NCBI GenBank assembly: GCA_030035585.1
Contig: CM057477.1
Coordinates: 64,957,447-65,021,446, forward strand
Direction of reading: 5' to 3'
From: Dugong dugon
Lineage: Eukaryota > Chordata > Mammalia > Sirenia > Dugongidae
Length of the DNA stretch: 64,000 nucleotides
The stretch's first letter is position 1. Every line of letters begins with the position of its first letter. Under the pieces are notes generated by a model, which worked only from the letters and a program-made list of their open reading frames with translations, was not told the DNA's origin and ran no database searches. Both the position numbers and the translations under genes were made by a program. Positions 51,957-63,904 of this stretch are shown here, piece after piece.

Positions 51957-53050
51957 CTATCAAAACACAAACCATTGATTTAGCCCAAGAGCAAATATGA
52001 ACCACTTCACTGACCAAAGGAAACAGACAAAGTCTTCAACGGAAGGAGATTATTCTCAAACTTTGTATGTAGATGGAATGATGAACTGAAATACTTGGGG
52101 CAGGTTTTTTCCCTGCTATTTAGGAAAATCAGTGAAATTAAAGTTTTGAAAAGATTCACATTCTAGAGAAAAAGTGGAAAAGTGGTAAGAAATTTATGAC
52201 AAATAGGAAAAGTTGAAATTTAAAGTGTGTGGCTCCTGCAAGTTATTTTAAAAGGTTTATCACATTGAATCCCTGCATCTGTATATGCAATTCTCTTTAC
52301 CATTCATTAGAGAGTTCCCTATCACACAAATATATTTTTTTTCTTTTTTAAGTAATCAACTTTCAAGACTGTCCTAGGACATTGTCTTTGCCCAGGATAA
52401 ACAGCAATACCATTATTTCCTGCTCGAGAATTACGTAAGCACAATTGGATGTGTGGAACCAAGAGAGGTAAAGGAATCTGGAAAAGAGAAAAATTCTTTT
52501 CTATCCTGAGAAGTAGTTTTATTCTCATCCAAACTATTGTGGGGAGGCCCGAAGGTAGTTGAGGTTATATAGCGGAAGGAAAAACCAAAAATAAGGTCTG
52601 CAACTGACTCGAGGCTTATGTTCACTTCAAAACAGACATTGAATTCTCATTTGGTCTGGGATTGCTGTGATTGAACTCAGTCATGTTTTAATGCACATCA
52701 GCTTCCCAAGGGCCCCGTTGAAACTCACATACCTTATGAAATAGGAACGACCAACTCTTGGCCTTATATCAGAGAACTTTTCTAGAGGTTCTATTCTTCA
52801 AATAGCAATCCTGCCTGATGGGAACTGGGGTACCATTTGCCCTTGGATTCTCTTAGAGTAGCATAACTAGAGGGCGTGGTATGTCTAAGTGGTTGTCCCC
52901 ATGCTGGCCAATTAAAGGGCTTCTGGAAGGCCCACTTGCCACCTACCCTCTGAGTGTCTGTGGTATCTGAAATTTAAACATCAGGGATTTCCTCATTGGG
53001 ACTCTGTTTCTTCTGAGGCATGAATACAACTGAGAGAACTGCTATAGTTG
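51957..53050. other. CPB2 intron 4 next to exon 5, unassigned
   Basis: About 1.1 kb without a recognised repeat. The exon 5 acceptor tract is at 51957-51975. Minus-strand open frames at 52322-52625 lack homology. Confidence 0.45.
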
Positions 53051-53264
53051 GGAGTCCTTGAGTGGTTCAAAGGGTTAATGGGCTTGCCTGCTCACCAAAA
53101 GTTTATAGTGTCCACCCAGAGGAGGCTTGGAAGAAAGACCTGGTGACCTATTTCCAAAAAATCAGCCACTGAAAATGCTATGGAGCGCAGCTCTACTCTG
53201 ACACACATGGGGTCACCATGAGTCAGAATCGACTCAATGGCAGCTGGTGTATTTGGTGGTTTTT
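53051..53264 (+). mobile_element. AfroSINE, third form
   Basis: ggagtccttgagtggttcaa, cacccagaggaggcttggaa, actctgacacacatggggtc and gagtcagaatcgactcaatg. Confidence 0.9.
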
Positions 53265-53646
53265 TTTGGTATTTTACAGCACTGATGGTTCAGTAGGTTT
53301 CCTCCGCTCCGGAAACTGTCTCACAGGTAACTTTGTAAACTTGTCTGATTTCACACGTCTTTCCTTTGTAACACACTCCGTTTGTTACAAGAAGTATTTT
53401 ATGGCCATTTGTTTCTCTTTCCCTACAGTGGATACTTGAAACTCCATTCCCTGGTCTGAGCCAATGACAAAAGCAACCCTCCGGCTCACCAGGTGATCAT
53501 GTGAGCAGGGCTGATGGAGAGATCTCTGGGAGAATTGGCAGAACACTGCAGTGTTAAAAGAGAAGGAAGGACTTAACTGAATTTCTTGAGAGCAAGATTG
53601 CCATTGTTCCTATAAACCTCTTAGAAAGGATTAGGGGTAGAGGGAT
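53265..53646. other. CPB2 intron 4, unassigned
   Basis: No repeat or exon recognised. Confidence 0.45.
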
Positions 53647-54840
53647 AGGAAGGAATTTTTATTTTATTTTATTGTACTTCAGGTGAAGGCTTACAGAACA
53701 AATAGTTTCTCATGAAACAGTAGTACACATGTTGTTTTATGACATTGGTTAACAACCCCACAACATTTTAACCCTCTAAATTCTCAACCTTTTTTTTTTT
53801 TTTTTTGGTGAAAATACACATAGCCAAAGATACACCGTTTCAAAAATTTCTACATACACAGTTCAGTGACATTGACTACGCTGTTCGAATTGTGCTGTTA
53901 TTCTCACTTAAGATGAAGGCTTACAGAACAAAAGAGTTTCTCATTTAACAGTTACTACAAATGTTGCCCTATGACAATGGTTAACAATCTCACAACACAT
54001 CAACAATATCCTTACTCAACCTTGGGTTCCCTATCATCAGCTTCCTCCTCCCCTTCTGCCTTCTGGCCCTTGTCACTGGACTCCTGTACCTCGTTAGTCT
54101 CATTTGGTTTTACGGGGCTGTCCACTCCCAGGCTGAACAGTGAACCTCGGAGGTAACTTCACCACTGAGCTAAAAGGGTGTCTGGGGGCCATACTCTCGA
54201 GGTTTCTCCAGTCTCCTTTAGGCCAGTAAATATGGCCCTTTTTTTTTTTTGTGAGTTAGAATTGTGCTCTACATCCTTCTCCAGTTCTGTCCAGAACCCT
54301 CTGTTGTGATCCTGGTCAGAGCGGTCAGCGGTGGTAGCTGGGCACCATCTAGCTGTACTGGACTCAGTCCAGTGGAGGCCTTGGTAGCTGTGGACAATTA
54401 GTCCTCTGGATTAATCTTTTCCTTGTATCCTATTCTCTTCATTCTCCCTTGCTCCCGAAGGGATGAGACCAGTGGAGTATCTTAGATGGTTCCTCACAGG
54501 CTTTGAAGACCCCAGACGCTACTCACCAAGGCAGAATGTAGAACGTTGTCTTTATAAGTAGTGTCATGCCAATTGAGCTAGATATTCCCCGAGACCATGG
54601 TCCCCAGAGCCCTCCGCCCAGCAACTCAGTCCCTCAGGGAGTTTGGATGTGTCTATGGGGCTTCCATTACCTTTCCTTGTACAGGTTGTGTTAGTTTCCC
54701 CTGTATTGTGTACTGTCTCACCTTTCACCCAAGATACCACTTATCTATTGCCTATTTAGTATTCCCCCCCACACACCCCTCCCATCCCTGGTAACCAACA
54801 AAGATTGTTACGTTTTGCGTATGAACTTTTTCTTGGGTTT

Positions 54841-57800
54841 TTACAATAGAGGTCTCATACAATATTTGTCCTTTTGGGATTGACTTATTTCACTCAGCAT
54901 AATGTCCTCCAGTTTCATCCATGTTATGAGATGCTTCACAGATTCATTGTTGTTCTTTCTCGTTGCATAGTACTACATTGTGTGTACGTACCATAGTTTG
55001 TGTATCCATTCATCTGTTGATGGGCACCTACGTTGTTTCCGTCGTTTTGCTATTGTGAACAATGCTGCCATGAACATAGGTGTGCATATGTCTATTCGAG
55101 CGACGAGTCTTATTCTCTAGGATATAGTCCTAGGAGTGGGATTGCTGGATCGAATGGTATGTCTATTTCTAGCTTTCTGAGGAAACGTCATATCATTTTC
55201 CAAAATGGTTGTATCATTTTGCATTCCCACCAGCAGTGCATAAGAGTTCCCACCTCCCTGCAGCCCCTCCAACATTTGTTATTTCCAGTGTTTTTGATTC
55301 GTGCCAGTAATGCTAGGGTGAGATGGTATCTCATTGTGGTTTTAATTTGCATTTCTCTAATGGCTAGTGATCGCGAGCATTTCCTCATGTGTCTGTTGGC
55401 CATTTGAATGTCTTCTTTGGTGAAGTGTCTGTTCATTTCCTTTGCCCATTTTTTAATAGGATTATTTGTCTTTTTGTTGTAGAGGTGTTGGATTTTCTTG
55501 TAGATTATGGAGATTAGACCTTTGTCTGACTTGTGCTGTCCAAAAATTTTTTCCCAGTCTGTAGGTTCTCTTTTGACTCTTTTGGTGAAGTCTTTTGAAG
55601 AGCATAGGTGTTTGATTTTTAGAAGATCCCAGTTATCTAGCTTATCTGTTGGGTTTTGTGCATTGATGGTTATGGTTTCTGTCTTGTTAATGCCATGTAT
55701 TAAGGCCTGAAGTGTTGGTCCTATTTTTTTCTTCTATGAACTTTATAGTTTTAGGGTATATATTCAGGTCTTTGATCCATTTTGAAGTAGTTTTTGTATA
55801 CGGTGTGAGGTATGGGTCCTGTTTCATTTTTTTGCAAATGGATACCCAGTTTTGTCAGCACCCTTTGTTAAAAAGACTGTCTTTTCCCCATTTGATGTAT
55901 TTTGGGCCCTTGTCGAAGATCAGGTGACCGTAGGTGGATGGATTTACATCTGGGTTCTCAATTCTGTTCCATTGGTCAATGTATCTGTCGTTGTACCACT
56001 ACCAGGCTGTTTTGACTACTGTAGCTGTATAGTAGGTTCTGAAGTCAGGTAGTGTGAGTCCTCCAACTTTCTTCTTCTTCTTCATTAGTGCTTTACTTAT
56101 TTGGGGCTTCTTCCCTTTCCACGTAAAGTTAATCATTAGTTTTTCCATCTCTTTGAAGAATGTTGCTGGTATTTGGATTGGGATTGCATCGTATTTGTAA
56201 ATTGCTTTGGGTGGAATTGCCATTTTCACAATGTTGATTCTGCCTATCCATGAGCATGGTATGTTTTTCCATTTATGTTGATCCCTTTGGGTTTCATGCA
56301 GTGGTGTTTTGTAGTTTTCTTTGTATAGGTCTTTTACATCCCTGGTCAGATTTATTCCTAAGTATTTTATCTTTTTATGGGCTATTGAAAATGGTATTGA
56401 TTTCCTGATTTCCTTTTCATTGTTCTCCTTACTGGTGTATAGGAATCCAACTGATTTTTGAATGTTTATCTTGTATCCTGGTACTCTGCTGAATCTTTCT
56501 ATTAGTTTCAGTAGATTTCTCGTGGAGTCTTTAGGGTTTTCTATGTATAGTATCATATCATCTGCAAACAGGGACAGTTTAACTTCTTCATTACCAATTT
56601 GCATGCCCTTTATTTCTTTTTCTTGCCTTATTGCTCTAGCTAGAACTGCCAACACAATGTTAAATAGGAATGGTGATAAAGGACATCCTTGTCTTGTTCC
56701 TGTTTTCAAGAGGAATGTTTTCAGCCTCTCTCCATTAAGAATGATGCTGGCTATTTGTTTTGCATAGATGCCCTTTATTATGTTGAGAAATTTCCCTTCT
56801 ATACCTATTTTATTGAGCGTTTTTATCAGGAATGGGTGTTGGACTTTGTCAAATGCCTTTTCTGCATCAATTGAGATGATCATGTGATTCTTTTCTTTCC
56901 TTTTACTTATGTGGTGGATTATGTTGATTGATTTTCTAATGTGAAACCATCCTTGCATACCTGGTATGAACCTTACTTGGTCATGGTGTATTATTTTTTT
57001 GATATGATGCTGAATTCTATTGGCTAGAATTTTGTTCAGAATTTTTGCATCTTTATCCGTGAAAGATATTGGTCTGTAATTTTCTCTTTTTTGTGATAGC
57101 TTTGCCTGCTTTTGGTATCAGCGTTATGGTTGCTTCATAGAATGAATTTGGAAGTGTTGCTTCCTCTTCTATGCACTGAATAGCTTGAGTAGAACTGGTA
57201 CAATCTCTTCTGTAAATGTTTTGTAGAATTCTCCAGTGAAGCCATCTGGGCCAGGGCTTTTTTTGGTTGGGAGTTTTTTTATTACATTTTCAATCTCTTC
57301 TCCTGTTATGGGTATGTTCAGATTTTCAACATCCCTTTGGTGTAGTTTAGGTAGGCCGTGTGTTTCTAGAAATTTATCCATTTCCTCTAGGTTTTCAAAT
57401 TTGTTGGAGTATAGTTTTTCATAATATTCTGTTATAATCCTTTTTATTTCAGTTGGGTCTGTTGTAATGTCCCCCATTTCATTTCTTATTTGGGTTATTT
57501 GTGTCCTCTCCTGTTTTACTTTTGTCAGTCTGGCCAGTGGTTTGTCGATTTTATTCATTCTTTCAAAGAACCAACTTTTGGTTTTATTGATTCTTTCTAT
57601 TGTTTTTCTTTTCTCTATTTCATTTATTTCTGCTCTGATCTTTACGATTTCCTTTCTTCCGGTGGTTGTGGGCTTTTTTTGCTGTTCTCTTTCTATTTGT
57701 TTGAGTTGTGTGGTTAATGTTTTGATTTTGTCCCTTTCTTCTTTTTTGATATGTGCATCTGTTGCTATAAATTGTCCTCTGAGGACTGCCTTTGCTGTGT

Positions 57801-58665
57801 CCCAAAGGTTTTGGTATGATGTGTTTTCATTCTCATTTGATTCTAGGAATTTTTTGATTCCATCTCTGATTTCTTCCATTACCCAGTGATGTGTAAGCAG
57901 GGTATTATTCAGTTTCCATGTAGTTGATTTTTTTCCCTTGCTCTTTCTATTGTTAATTTCTACCTTGATGGCATAGTGGTCAGAGAAGATACTGTGAATT
58001 ATCTCAACGTTTTGGATCTTGTTGAGGATTGCTCTGTGGCCTAAGATGTGGTCTATTCTGGAGAATGTTCCATGTGCATTGGAAAAGAATGTGTACTTTG
58101 CAGTGTTTGGATGGATTGTTCTATATATGTCTATGAGGTCCAGTTGGCTGATTGTGCCCTTTAGGTCTTCTGTATCTTTGCTGACTTTCTTCTCAGTTGT
58201 TCTGTCCTTTACTGAGAGTGGTGTGTTGAAGTCTCCTACTATTATTGTGGAACTGTCAATTTCTCTTTTCAGCGCTGTTAGAGTTTGTTTTATGTATTTT
58301 GGAGCCCTGTCATTGGGTGTGTAGATGTTCATTATGGTTATGTCTTCATGATGGATCGTCCCCTTAATTATTATTTAGTGTCCTTCTTTGTCTTTTGTAG
58401 TAGATTTTGTTTTAAAGTCTATTTTATCTGAGATTAGAATTGCCAGTCCTGCTCTTTTTTGGTAGTTGTTAGCTTGACATATTTTTTTCCAACATTTGAT
58501 TTTTAATAAATTCACATCTTTGTTTCTAAGGTGTGTGTCTTGTAGACAGCATATTGATGGATCCTGTTTTCTTATCCATTCTGCCACACTCCATCTCTTT
58601 ATGGGTGCATTGAGTCCATTTACATTCAGTGTAATTATTGATAGATGTGAGTTTGTTGCTGTCAT
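54841..58665 (-). pseudogene. L1-E ORF2 (endonuclease-RT), few lesions
   Basis: MTATNSHLSIITLNVNGLNA at 58665. A TAA in KEGH-stop-IIIKG at 58375 replaces a Tyr codon, then the frame continues for 387 codons ([40 protein letters not shown]) to 57169. Frame breaks lie between 57185 and 56960. The RT part ([60 protein letters not shown]) is open for 319 codons to 55999, where a TAG replaces Tyr. The C-terminal part runs to the stop at 54841. Total 1274 codons, the usual length. Younger-looking than L1-C or L1-D but inactive. Confidence 0.92.
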
Positions 58666-59082
58666 TTTGTAGTGCTTTTTCTTGTGGTGCTGAAGTTTTC
58701 TTTCTTCTTATCACTCTCTTGTGCTGAGTTAGTTTTGTTTGTGGATTTTGTGTTCATTTCTTTTTTTTTTTAGGTTTTGTTTTTGCTGAGACTTTATGTT
58801 TTTCATCTTTATGAGTTGGTTTGTTAACTTTCTTTGTGGTTACCATGAATTTTACCCTTATCTTTCTAAGTTTGAAGCAGTCTACCCTTACTTGGTATCG
58901 CCTTGCCTTCCTCTCCATTAGAAGGTTCTATACCTATGCCGTTTATTCCCTCTTTCATTGTTTTGATGTTGTTGTCATCCATCGATTGACTGCTCTGATT
59001 CCCTGTTGTATTTATTTTGGTTTTGGATAGTCCTCGAGAGTTCATTTCCTAGATTGGTATCTGGCTTGTACGATCCTGTGTC

Positions 59083-60137
59083 CTAGGTCCTGCCTGAGGG
59101 CTGAAGCTGTTTGTCCTCAGATTGAAGAACTCCCTTTAATAATTCTTGTAAGTTTGGTTTGACTTTTACATAGTCCCTTAGTTTCTGTTTATCTGGAAAT
59201 GACCTAATTTCACCATCAAATTTGAACGAGAGTTTTGCAGGATATGTTATTCTTCACTGACAATTTTTTTCTTTCAAGATTTTATATATGTCATCCCACT
59301 GCCTTCTTGCCTGCATGGCTTCTGCCGAATAATCTGAGCTTAGTCTTATTGTTTCTCGTCTGTATGCGACTTCTTGTTTTTCACGAGCTGCTCTCAGGAT
59401 TCTTTGTTTGTCTTTGGTTTTGGTGAGTGTGATTATGATATGCCTTGGTGATTTTCTTTTGGGGTCTCTTCTATATGGGGTTCGTTGAGCTTCTTGGATG
59501 GCCAGCTTTTCATCTTTCATGATATTGGGAAATTTTTCTGTCAGCAGTTCCTCAATGATCCTCTCTGTGTTTTCTGTTTTCTCCCCCTGTTCTGGAATGC
59601 CAATCATTCATAAATTTTCGCTTTTAATTGTGTCCTACATAACTCTCGGGTTCTCTTCATTTATTTATTTTTTTGTTCTTTTTTCTGAGTTTTCCTCAAA
59701 CAGAGTTGTATCCAAGTGTTTGTCTTCAGTTCCACTGATCCTGTCTTCCACTGTTTTAAATCTGCTTCTCAGCCCTTCTATGACATCATCCATTTCTGAA
59801 ATCTTGTTGTTTATCTTTTGGATTTCTAATTGTTGTTTTTGTATAATTTCTAGTTGTGAATTTATTTTGGCATTTTGTTCCTGCATCATCTTCCTGAATT
59901 ATTCCAATTTTTGTCTGTATTTTACATAAATTTGTCTATTTTTTCCTCATGTTTGTCAGCTTTTTGCCTCAGTTCTTGGAAAATTCCGAGTATTGGTGAT
60001 TTGAATTCCCTACCAGGTACTTCTAGTGCATTTTGTTCCACAGGAGAGTTATCTGGTGTTTTAATTTGGACGCCTACTGGAGCCAGCATGTCCCGTTTTT
60101 GTAAATGTTTTCATATTGTTTGCTGTTTTGGGGGCAT
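59083..60137 (-). pseudogene. L1-E ORF1, disrupted
   Basis: ATG at 60137 (MPPKQQTI, then TGA) and the sister-like continuation KHLQKRDMLAPVGVQIKTPD. Coiled coil SQLEIIQKQQLEIQKINNKI, and the C-terminal domain KFPNIMKDEKLAIQEAQRTP, SPRHIIITLTKTKDKQRILR, MQARRQWDDIYKILKEKNCQ. It ends QLQPSGRT-stop at 59083. Early TGA and at least one frame break. Confidence 0.88.
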
Positions 60138-60502
60138 TCAGTAGATATTTCTCTCGTTTATTGATTGTAGATTTTTTTGTTTCATCTGGCTGTTTTGTCT
60201 CCCACTGGATGCTTGGTGAGGCTGCTCTCTCATACCCCCATTTGCTGTTCTCCGATAGGAGTCCAAGATGGTGGATCTGCGCTGCGTTAGCTGGTAGGGG
60301 ACCTCTGCATGAATCTGTCCTCACTCTCCGTTCTCTTTCAGTATTCTCACTCCATTTGGTGCTCGGCTGAGTTCTTTATCTCTTCATTTGATGTTCTAGG
60401 GTTTCAGGATCATTGATTCTCTATTTGGCTTAGTTTTTCAGATCTTTGCTATGGAGGGATGGCGTGGTGCTTCTGCCTAGAGCACCATCTTGCCCTGAAC
60501 TC
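60138..60502 (-). promoter_or_regulatory. L1-E shortened 5' UTR
   Basis: In L1 sense it begins ggCAAGATGGTGCTCTAGG (YY1-like, complement of 60479-60497), runs parallel to L1-C to ...gagacaaaacag (60190), then continues with ccagatgaaacaaaaaaatc next to ORF1. The 1.5 kb found at this point in L1-C (25628-27141) is absent. Confidence 0.8.
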
Positions 60503-60517
60503 AGGAAGGAATTTTTA

Positions 60518-60975
60518 AGTCTCTTTTGAAATGTTATGTACTTGGCTCCCCCCACCCCCCACCCCATATCATGTCCTTCCTGCACATAGGTAAGAGAACT
60601 TAACTTTTTTGAACACATTAATTTTTAAATTTAAGAATTTAAATGCTTCTGTTTAAGGAATTCTTTTCTCCCCATCAAACTCGACATATCAGTGACACAT
60701 CAGCTTCTGCATTTTGCAAAATAATCCTAACTAGCCTCTCAGGTCTTGGCATCAAACTTGCTTATTGCAGTGCTGGTGATGGACGTTGGAGGTGGTCTAG
60801 GTGGAGTAGATGAGGCAGGAGAGATAAAAGTGGGGAAGGCAATTTTAAAAGGGCCACATCATTTACCCAGGCACATGGATTCTAGAAGCCGAATGGGTTC
60901 CGGTTTAACTCAGTGAAAAGAACAGATGTTCCTGAAGATTAAATAAAGAATTTATCTTTATTACTTAAGTCTTAC
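60518..60975. other. CPB2 intron 4, unassigned
   Basis: C-rich run at 60550-60567; otherwise nothing recognised. Confidence 0.45.
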
Positions 60976-61118
60976 CAAAACACCAAAGCCATTGCCATCA
61001 ACCCTATTGGACAGAGTAGAACTGCCCCATAGGGTTTTCAAGGAGCAGCTAGTGGATTCGAACTGCTGACTTTTTTGGTTAGCAGCTGAGCTCTTAACCA
61101 CTGTGCCACCAGGGCTCC
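60976..61118 (-). mobile_element. AfroSINE, short form
   Basis: aaagccattgccatcaaccc, cagagtagaactgccccata, ttcaaggagcagctagtgga and ctgtgccaccagggctcc. Its tail lacks the usual gagtcgg block. Confidence 0.9.
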
Positions 61119-61883
61119 AGATGTCTTAAAAGAATAGCTATTGTTCCAAACACCTTCTAGGCATCTAGTCAAAAGTGATAAAAATGCTTATATTAGACTC
61201 TATAACAACATCCTCATACTAGGGAAAAAAGGCATCAAGAGGTTTTATTCCTTGGGGCATTCTAGATAAAAAAGAAAGTCCTCCAGAGAGTTACCCTTTT
61301 CAACTAACAAATATAGGGGAAATGGCTTTTAGAGTATTATATGGACACTTCCTGAGACGGATTAAACTGGAACCTGTAAGGACTGATTGAAAAAAAATCC
61401 AGTTTCTTAAAGATTAAAGTATAGGTATTATTGTTTCAAATATATTCCTCATGGGTAGAATAAAATACATTCATTCATAGTGTCCTAACTGTAAGTGAAC
61501 AAATTCCTTTAATTCAGTAAGGTAATTTAGCAATTTTCAGTTAGAGTTTGAAAAAAAGAAGATCCAAAGACACATGATCAACTGGGCTGTTAATTCCTTG
61601 TGGACATTTCAATTAAAAGGTCCCATTCTTTATTCCTGTTCTTCTTTAACATGCAGTGTTACTCCTAGCAACTAGAGATGCTCTTAGAGAAAATTTATCC
61701 AGTTTGATGCAGTCTTTCTAGGGAGGATATCTGGAAAAGAATGTGTTACCACCCTACCATGCCTATGTGATTGTTTTTTAATCCTCCTCCATCAATTCTG
61801 ATTCTTCAATAACTTCCTGTGGTTGAAGTGGCAATGTTGGTTAAATGGATCTAGTAATTTTGGAGAGATGTGTTATGGCTTAC
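61119..61883. other. CPB2 intron 4 next to exon 4, unassigned
   Basis: AT-rich; no repeat or extra exon recognised. Confidence 0.5.
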
Positions 61884-61992
61884 TTCATTTAGTGAGTGAT
61901 ACTGTTGGTAGTATGATGAGGAGGCCCGGGGGCTGACTGTGTCATTGGAAGTCTGCCGTAGAATGAGATCTTCAACATCTCCTATCAGGACT
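61884..61992 (-). CDS. CPB2: CPB2 exon 4, end of activation peptide and activation cleavage site
   Basis: A 109-bp exon (1 nt plus 36 codons). Acceptor tttcattccccag/A and donor GAA/gtaagcc are both canonical. It reads VLIGDVEDLILRQTSNDTVS then PRASSSYYQQYHSLNE. This matches the human segment around Arg114 (Arg92 of the mature zymogen), where thrombin, thrombin-thrombomodulin or plasmin cut to release the active enzyme; the Pro-Arg-Ala core is intact. The N-glycosylation sequon SNDT (human Asn108) is retained. The start of the catalytic domain (SYYxQYH) follows the cleavage site. Confidence 0.95.
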
Positions 61993-62669
61993 CTGGGGAA
62001 TGAAAGAGAAGGTGAGCTCATTTCCAAGCAGGGCCCTCACCTTGCCACATGGGCCAGGGCCAACACAACAGGTGCTATGTGGGAAAAAATCCTAAGAAAT
62101 CTAATAAGCAAAAGTTCATCTAGGTACAAACAACAACAATGAACACTGTTATAAGCTGAAAGTCACAAACCTTTTCAGTAGATCATATGGGCGCTGGAGA
62201 GAAGGTAGCTCCTATGTAGCATGTTTCAGAGCACCCCAAAACTCACCCTTTCTCCACTACTATCACATTTCTCCAATGTGATTCTTTGGTGTCTTTACTA
62301 TGAATGTACTATGAACATGCTGTTTCCATAAATGGACAACTTTCTCCAATTCAGAGCAACAATGTATTATTCCTTTTTCAGTTAATAGCTGCTCAAAGAG
62401 AAGCAGAAAGCTTTTTGTTTTCCACAGTGACAGTCATTGACCTATACCGGCTGTCCTGTATCTCCAAAGATTTTCACCTCACTAGAGAAAAAGAAGTGCA
62501 GGACAAGAGAAGGTGTAGAAAGGCATCTCATTAAATTTCTCTTGAGAAATGCCACAACTATAACTAGGCAAACATTTTAACTAATTAAGGCCTTCAATCA
62601 AGGGGATGGACAATTTACTTCCCTATCATAGTAACAGAGTAACAAAGGTTTCTTCACGTTTGTTTAGGC
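61993..62669. other. CPB2 intron 3, unassigned
   Basis: Exon 4 acceptor tract at 61993-62010. 62340-62530 has a 76-codon plus-strand frame with no recognisable homology and no splice context. Confidence 0.45.
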
Positions 62670-62905
62670 CAATGGATAAGAGCCAAGCCTTCAACATCAG
62701 AAAGATCTGAGTTTGACTCTTAGTTCTGCCATTTTCTAGTTGGTTGACCTTGAGAAATTTCTTTAGATGTATCTATTTTTCCTTCTGCATAATGGGGACA
62801 GTATCTATTTCACAGGCTACAACGAGGATTAAATGATACAATGTATAGCAATGCTCAGCAGAGTGCTTGGGACACAGTAAACACCTATAATGTATTATTA
62901 ATACT
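62670..62905 (+). mobile_element. MIR
   Basis: aagagccaagccttcaacat, gatctgagtttgactcttag, ctgcataatggggacagtat, aacgaggattaaatgataca and agtgcttgggacacagtaaa follow the MIR consensus from head to tail. Confidence 0.88.
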
Positions 62906-63441
62906 TACTGTAGCATATTATTCGAACATTGTCCATGGACACTCAGAGGAGAGCATGGTCTCCCAGAAGGTACCAGAGCAATGGAAAGATGCTGGGAAGT
63001 TGGGCAGTAGGTAAAGAAGGAGGTGTTGGCTGGAGAAAGCAGAAGGAGGAGGACACAGGCTATGAACAGAATCACACGTGATACACTTTTCAGTTTAGGA
63101 ATGTTCATTGACCTTGTGAAGGAAGGAAGAATTAGAAAAGCAAAATCCTCTTTAGCAGCAGCTTTTTCAAGAGTTACCAGAAAGTCTACCGTGGTGAGTG
63201 ACAGTTTTATACCCCGAGCCTTGGCATTGAACTGGTCATGGAAGGTGGAAGTATAAGCAGCTCTGTAGATGTAACACTCATTTTCAGATAAGGGGGCCGA
63301 GTCAGGAAAGGTAAAACAATTTGCCTAAGGTCACACAGCTGGCCACATGGCTTTATCACTGGGTCCACTTCAGAGATTACCATGTTGGTTTGTTTAATGT
63401 AAATATTTTATTTTTCTAGAAAGCAATTATATTATCACTTA
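62906..63441. other. CPB2 intron 3, mostly unassigned
   Basis: 63285-63350 (cagataagggggccgagtca, aaggtcacacagctgg) resembles the complement of a MIR core. The rest shows nothing I recognise. Confidence 0.45.
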
Positions 63442-63451
63442 GCATAATAAA

Positions 63452-63671
63452 AAACCAAACAAAACTAGTGGCCCTCAAGTCATTTCCAACTCACAGTGAC
63501 CCCATGTGTGTCAGAGTAGAACTGTGCTCCATAGGGTTTTCAGTGGCTGACTTTTCAGAAGTAGATTGCCCGGACTTTCTTTCAAGATGCCTCTGCGTGA
63601 ACTTGAACCACCAGCCTTTCAGTTAGCAGCCAAGTGCTTAGCCGTTTGTACCATCCAGGAAATCCTAAAAT
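63452..63671 (-). mobile_element. AfroSINE, third form, first of two in one target
   Basis: aaccaaacaaaactagtggc, gagtagaactgtgctccata, gattgcccggactttctttc and tttgtaccatccaggaaatc. Flanked by GCATAATAAA at 63442-63451 and 63672-63681. Confidence 0.92.
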
Positions 63672-63681
63672 GCATAATAAA

Positions 63682-63847
63682 CCAAAACCAAAGCCAAACT
63701 GGTTGCCGTCGATGAGATTCTGACTCATAGCGACCCTACAGGACAGGGTAGAACTGCCCCATAGGGTTTCCAAGAGTGGCTGGTGTATTCGAACTGCCGA
63801 CCTTTAGGTTGGCAGCCGAGCTCTCAACCACTGTGCCACCAGAGCTC
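63682..63847 (-). mobile_element. AfroSINE, short form, second in the same target
   Basis: ccaaaaccaaagccaaactg, gacagggtagaactgcccca, tttccaagagtggctggtgt and ccactgtgccaccagagctc. The left flank is AAAATGCATAATA and the right flank AAAATGTATAATA (63849-63861). It ends about 55 bp from exon 3. Confidence 0.93.
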
Positions 63848-63904
63848 CAAAATGTATAATAGGTGCTTATAATAGCTACTCAATAAATACAGAATGATGC
63901 CTAC

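Larger units (their letters stand above)
53662..60502 (-). mobile_element. LINE-1 copy E, near full length with shortened 5' UTR
   Basis: 3' UTR 53662-54840, ORF2 54841-58665, inter-ORF 58666-59082, ORF1 59083-60137, 5' UTR 60138-60502. Flanked by a perfect 15-bp duplication AGGAAGGAATTTTTA (53647-53661, 60503-60517). The very 5' end is the same as in L1-C, yet the 5' UTR is only about 365 bp against 1.88 kb in L1-C. Confidence 0.95.

Noticed and set aside
62304-62534. 76-codon plus-strand ORF in intron 3
   Set aside because: No homology on either strand, no splice context for CPB2; exons 3 and 4 already join directly.
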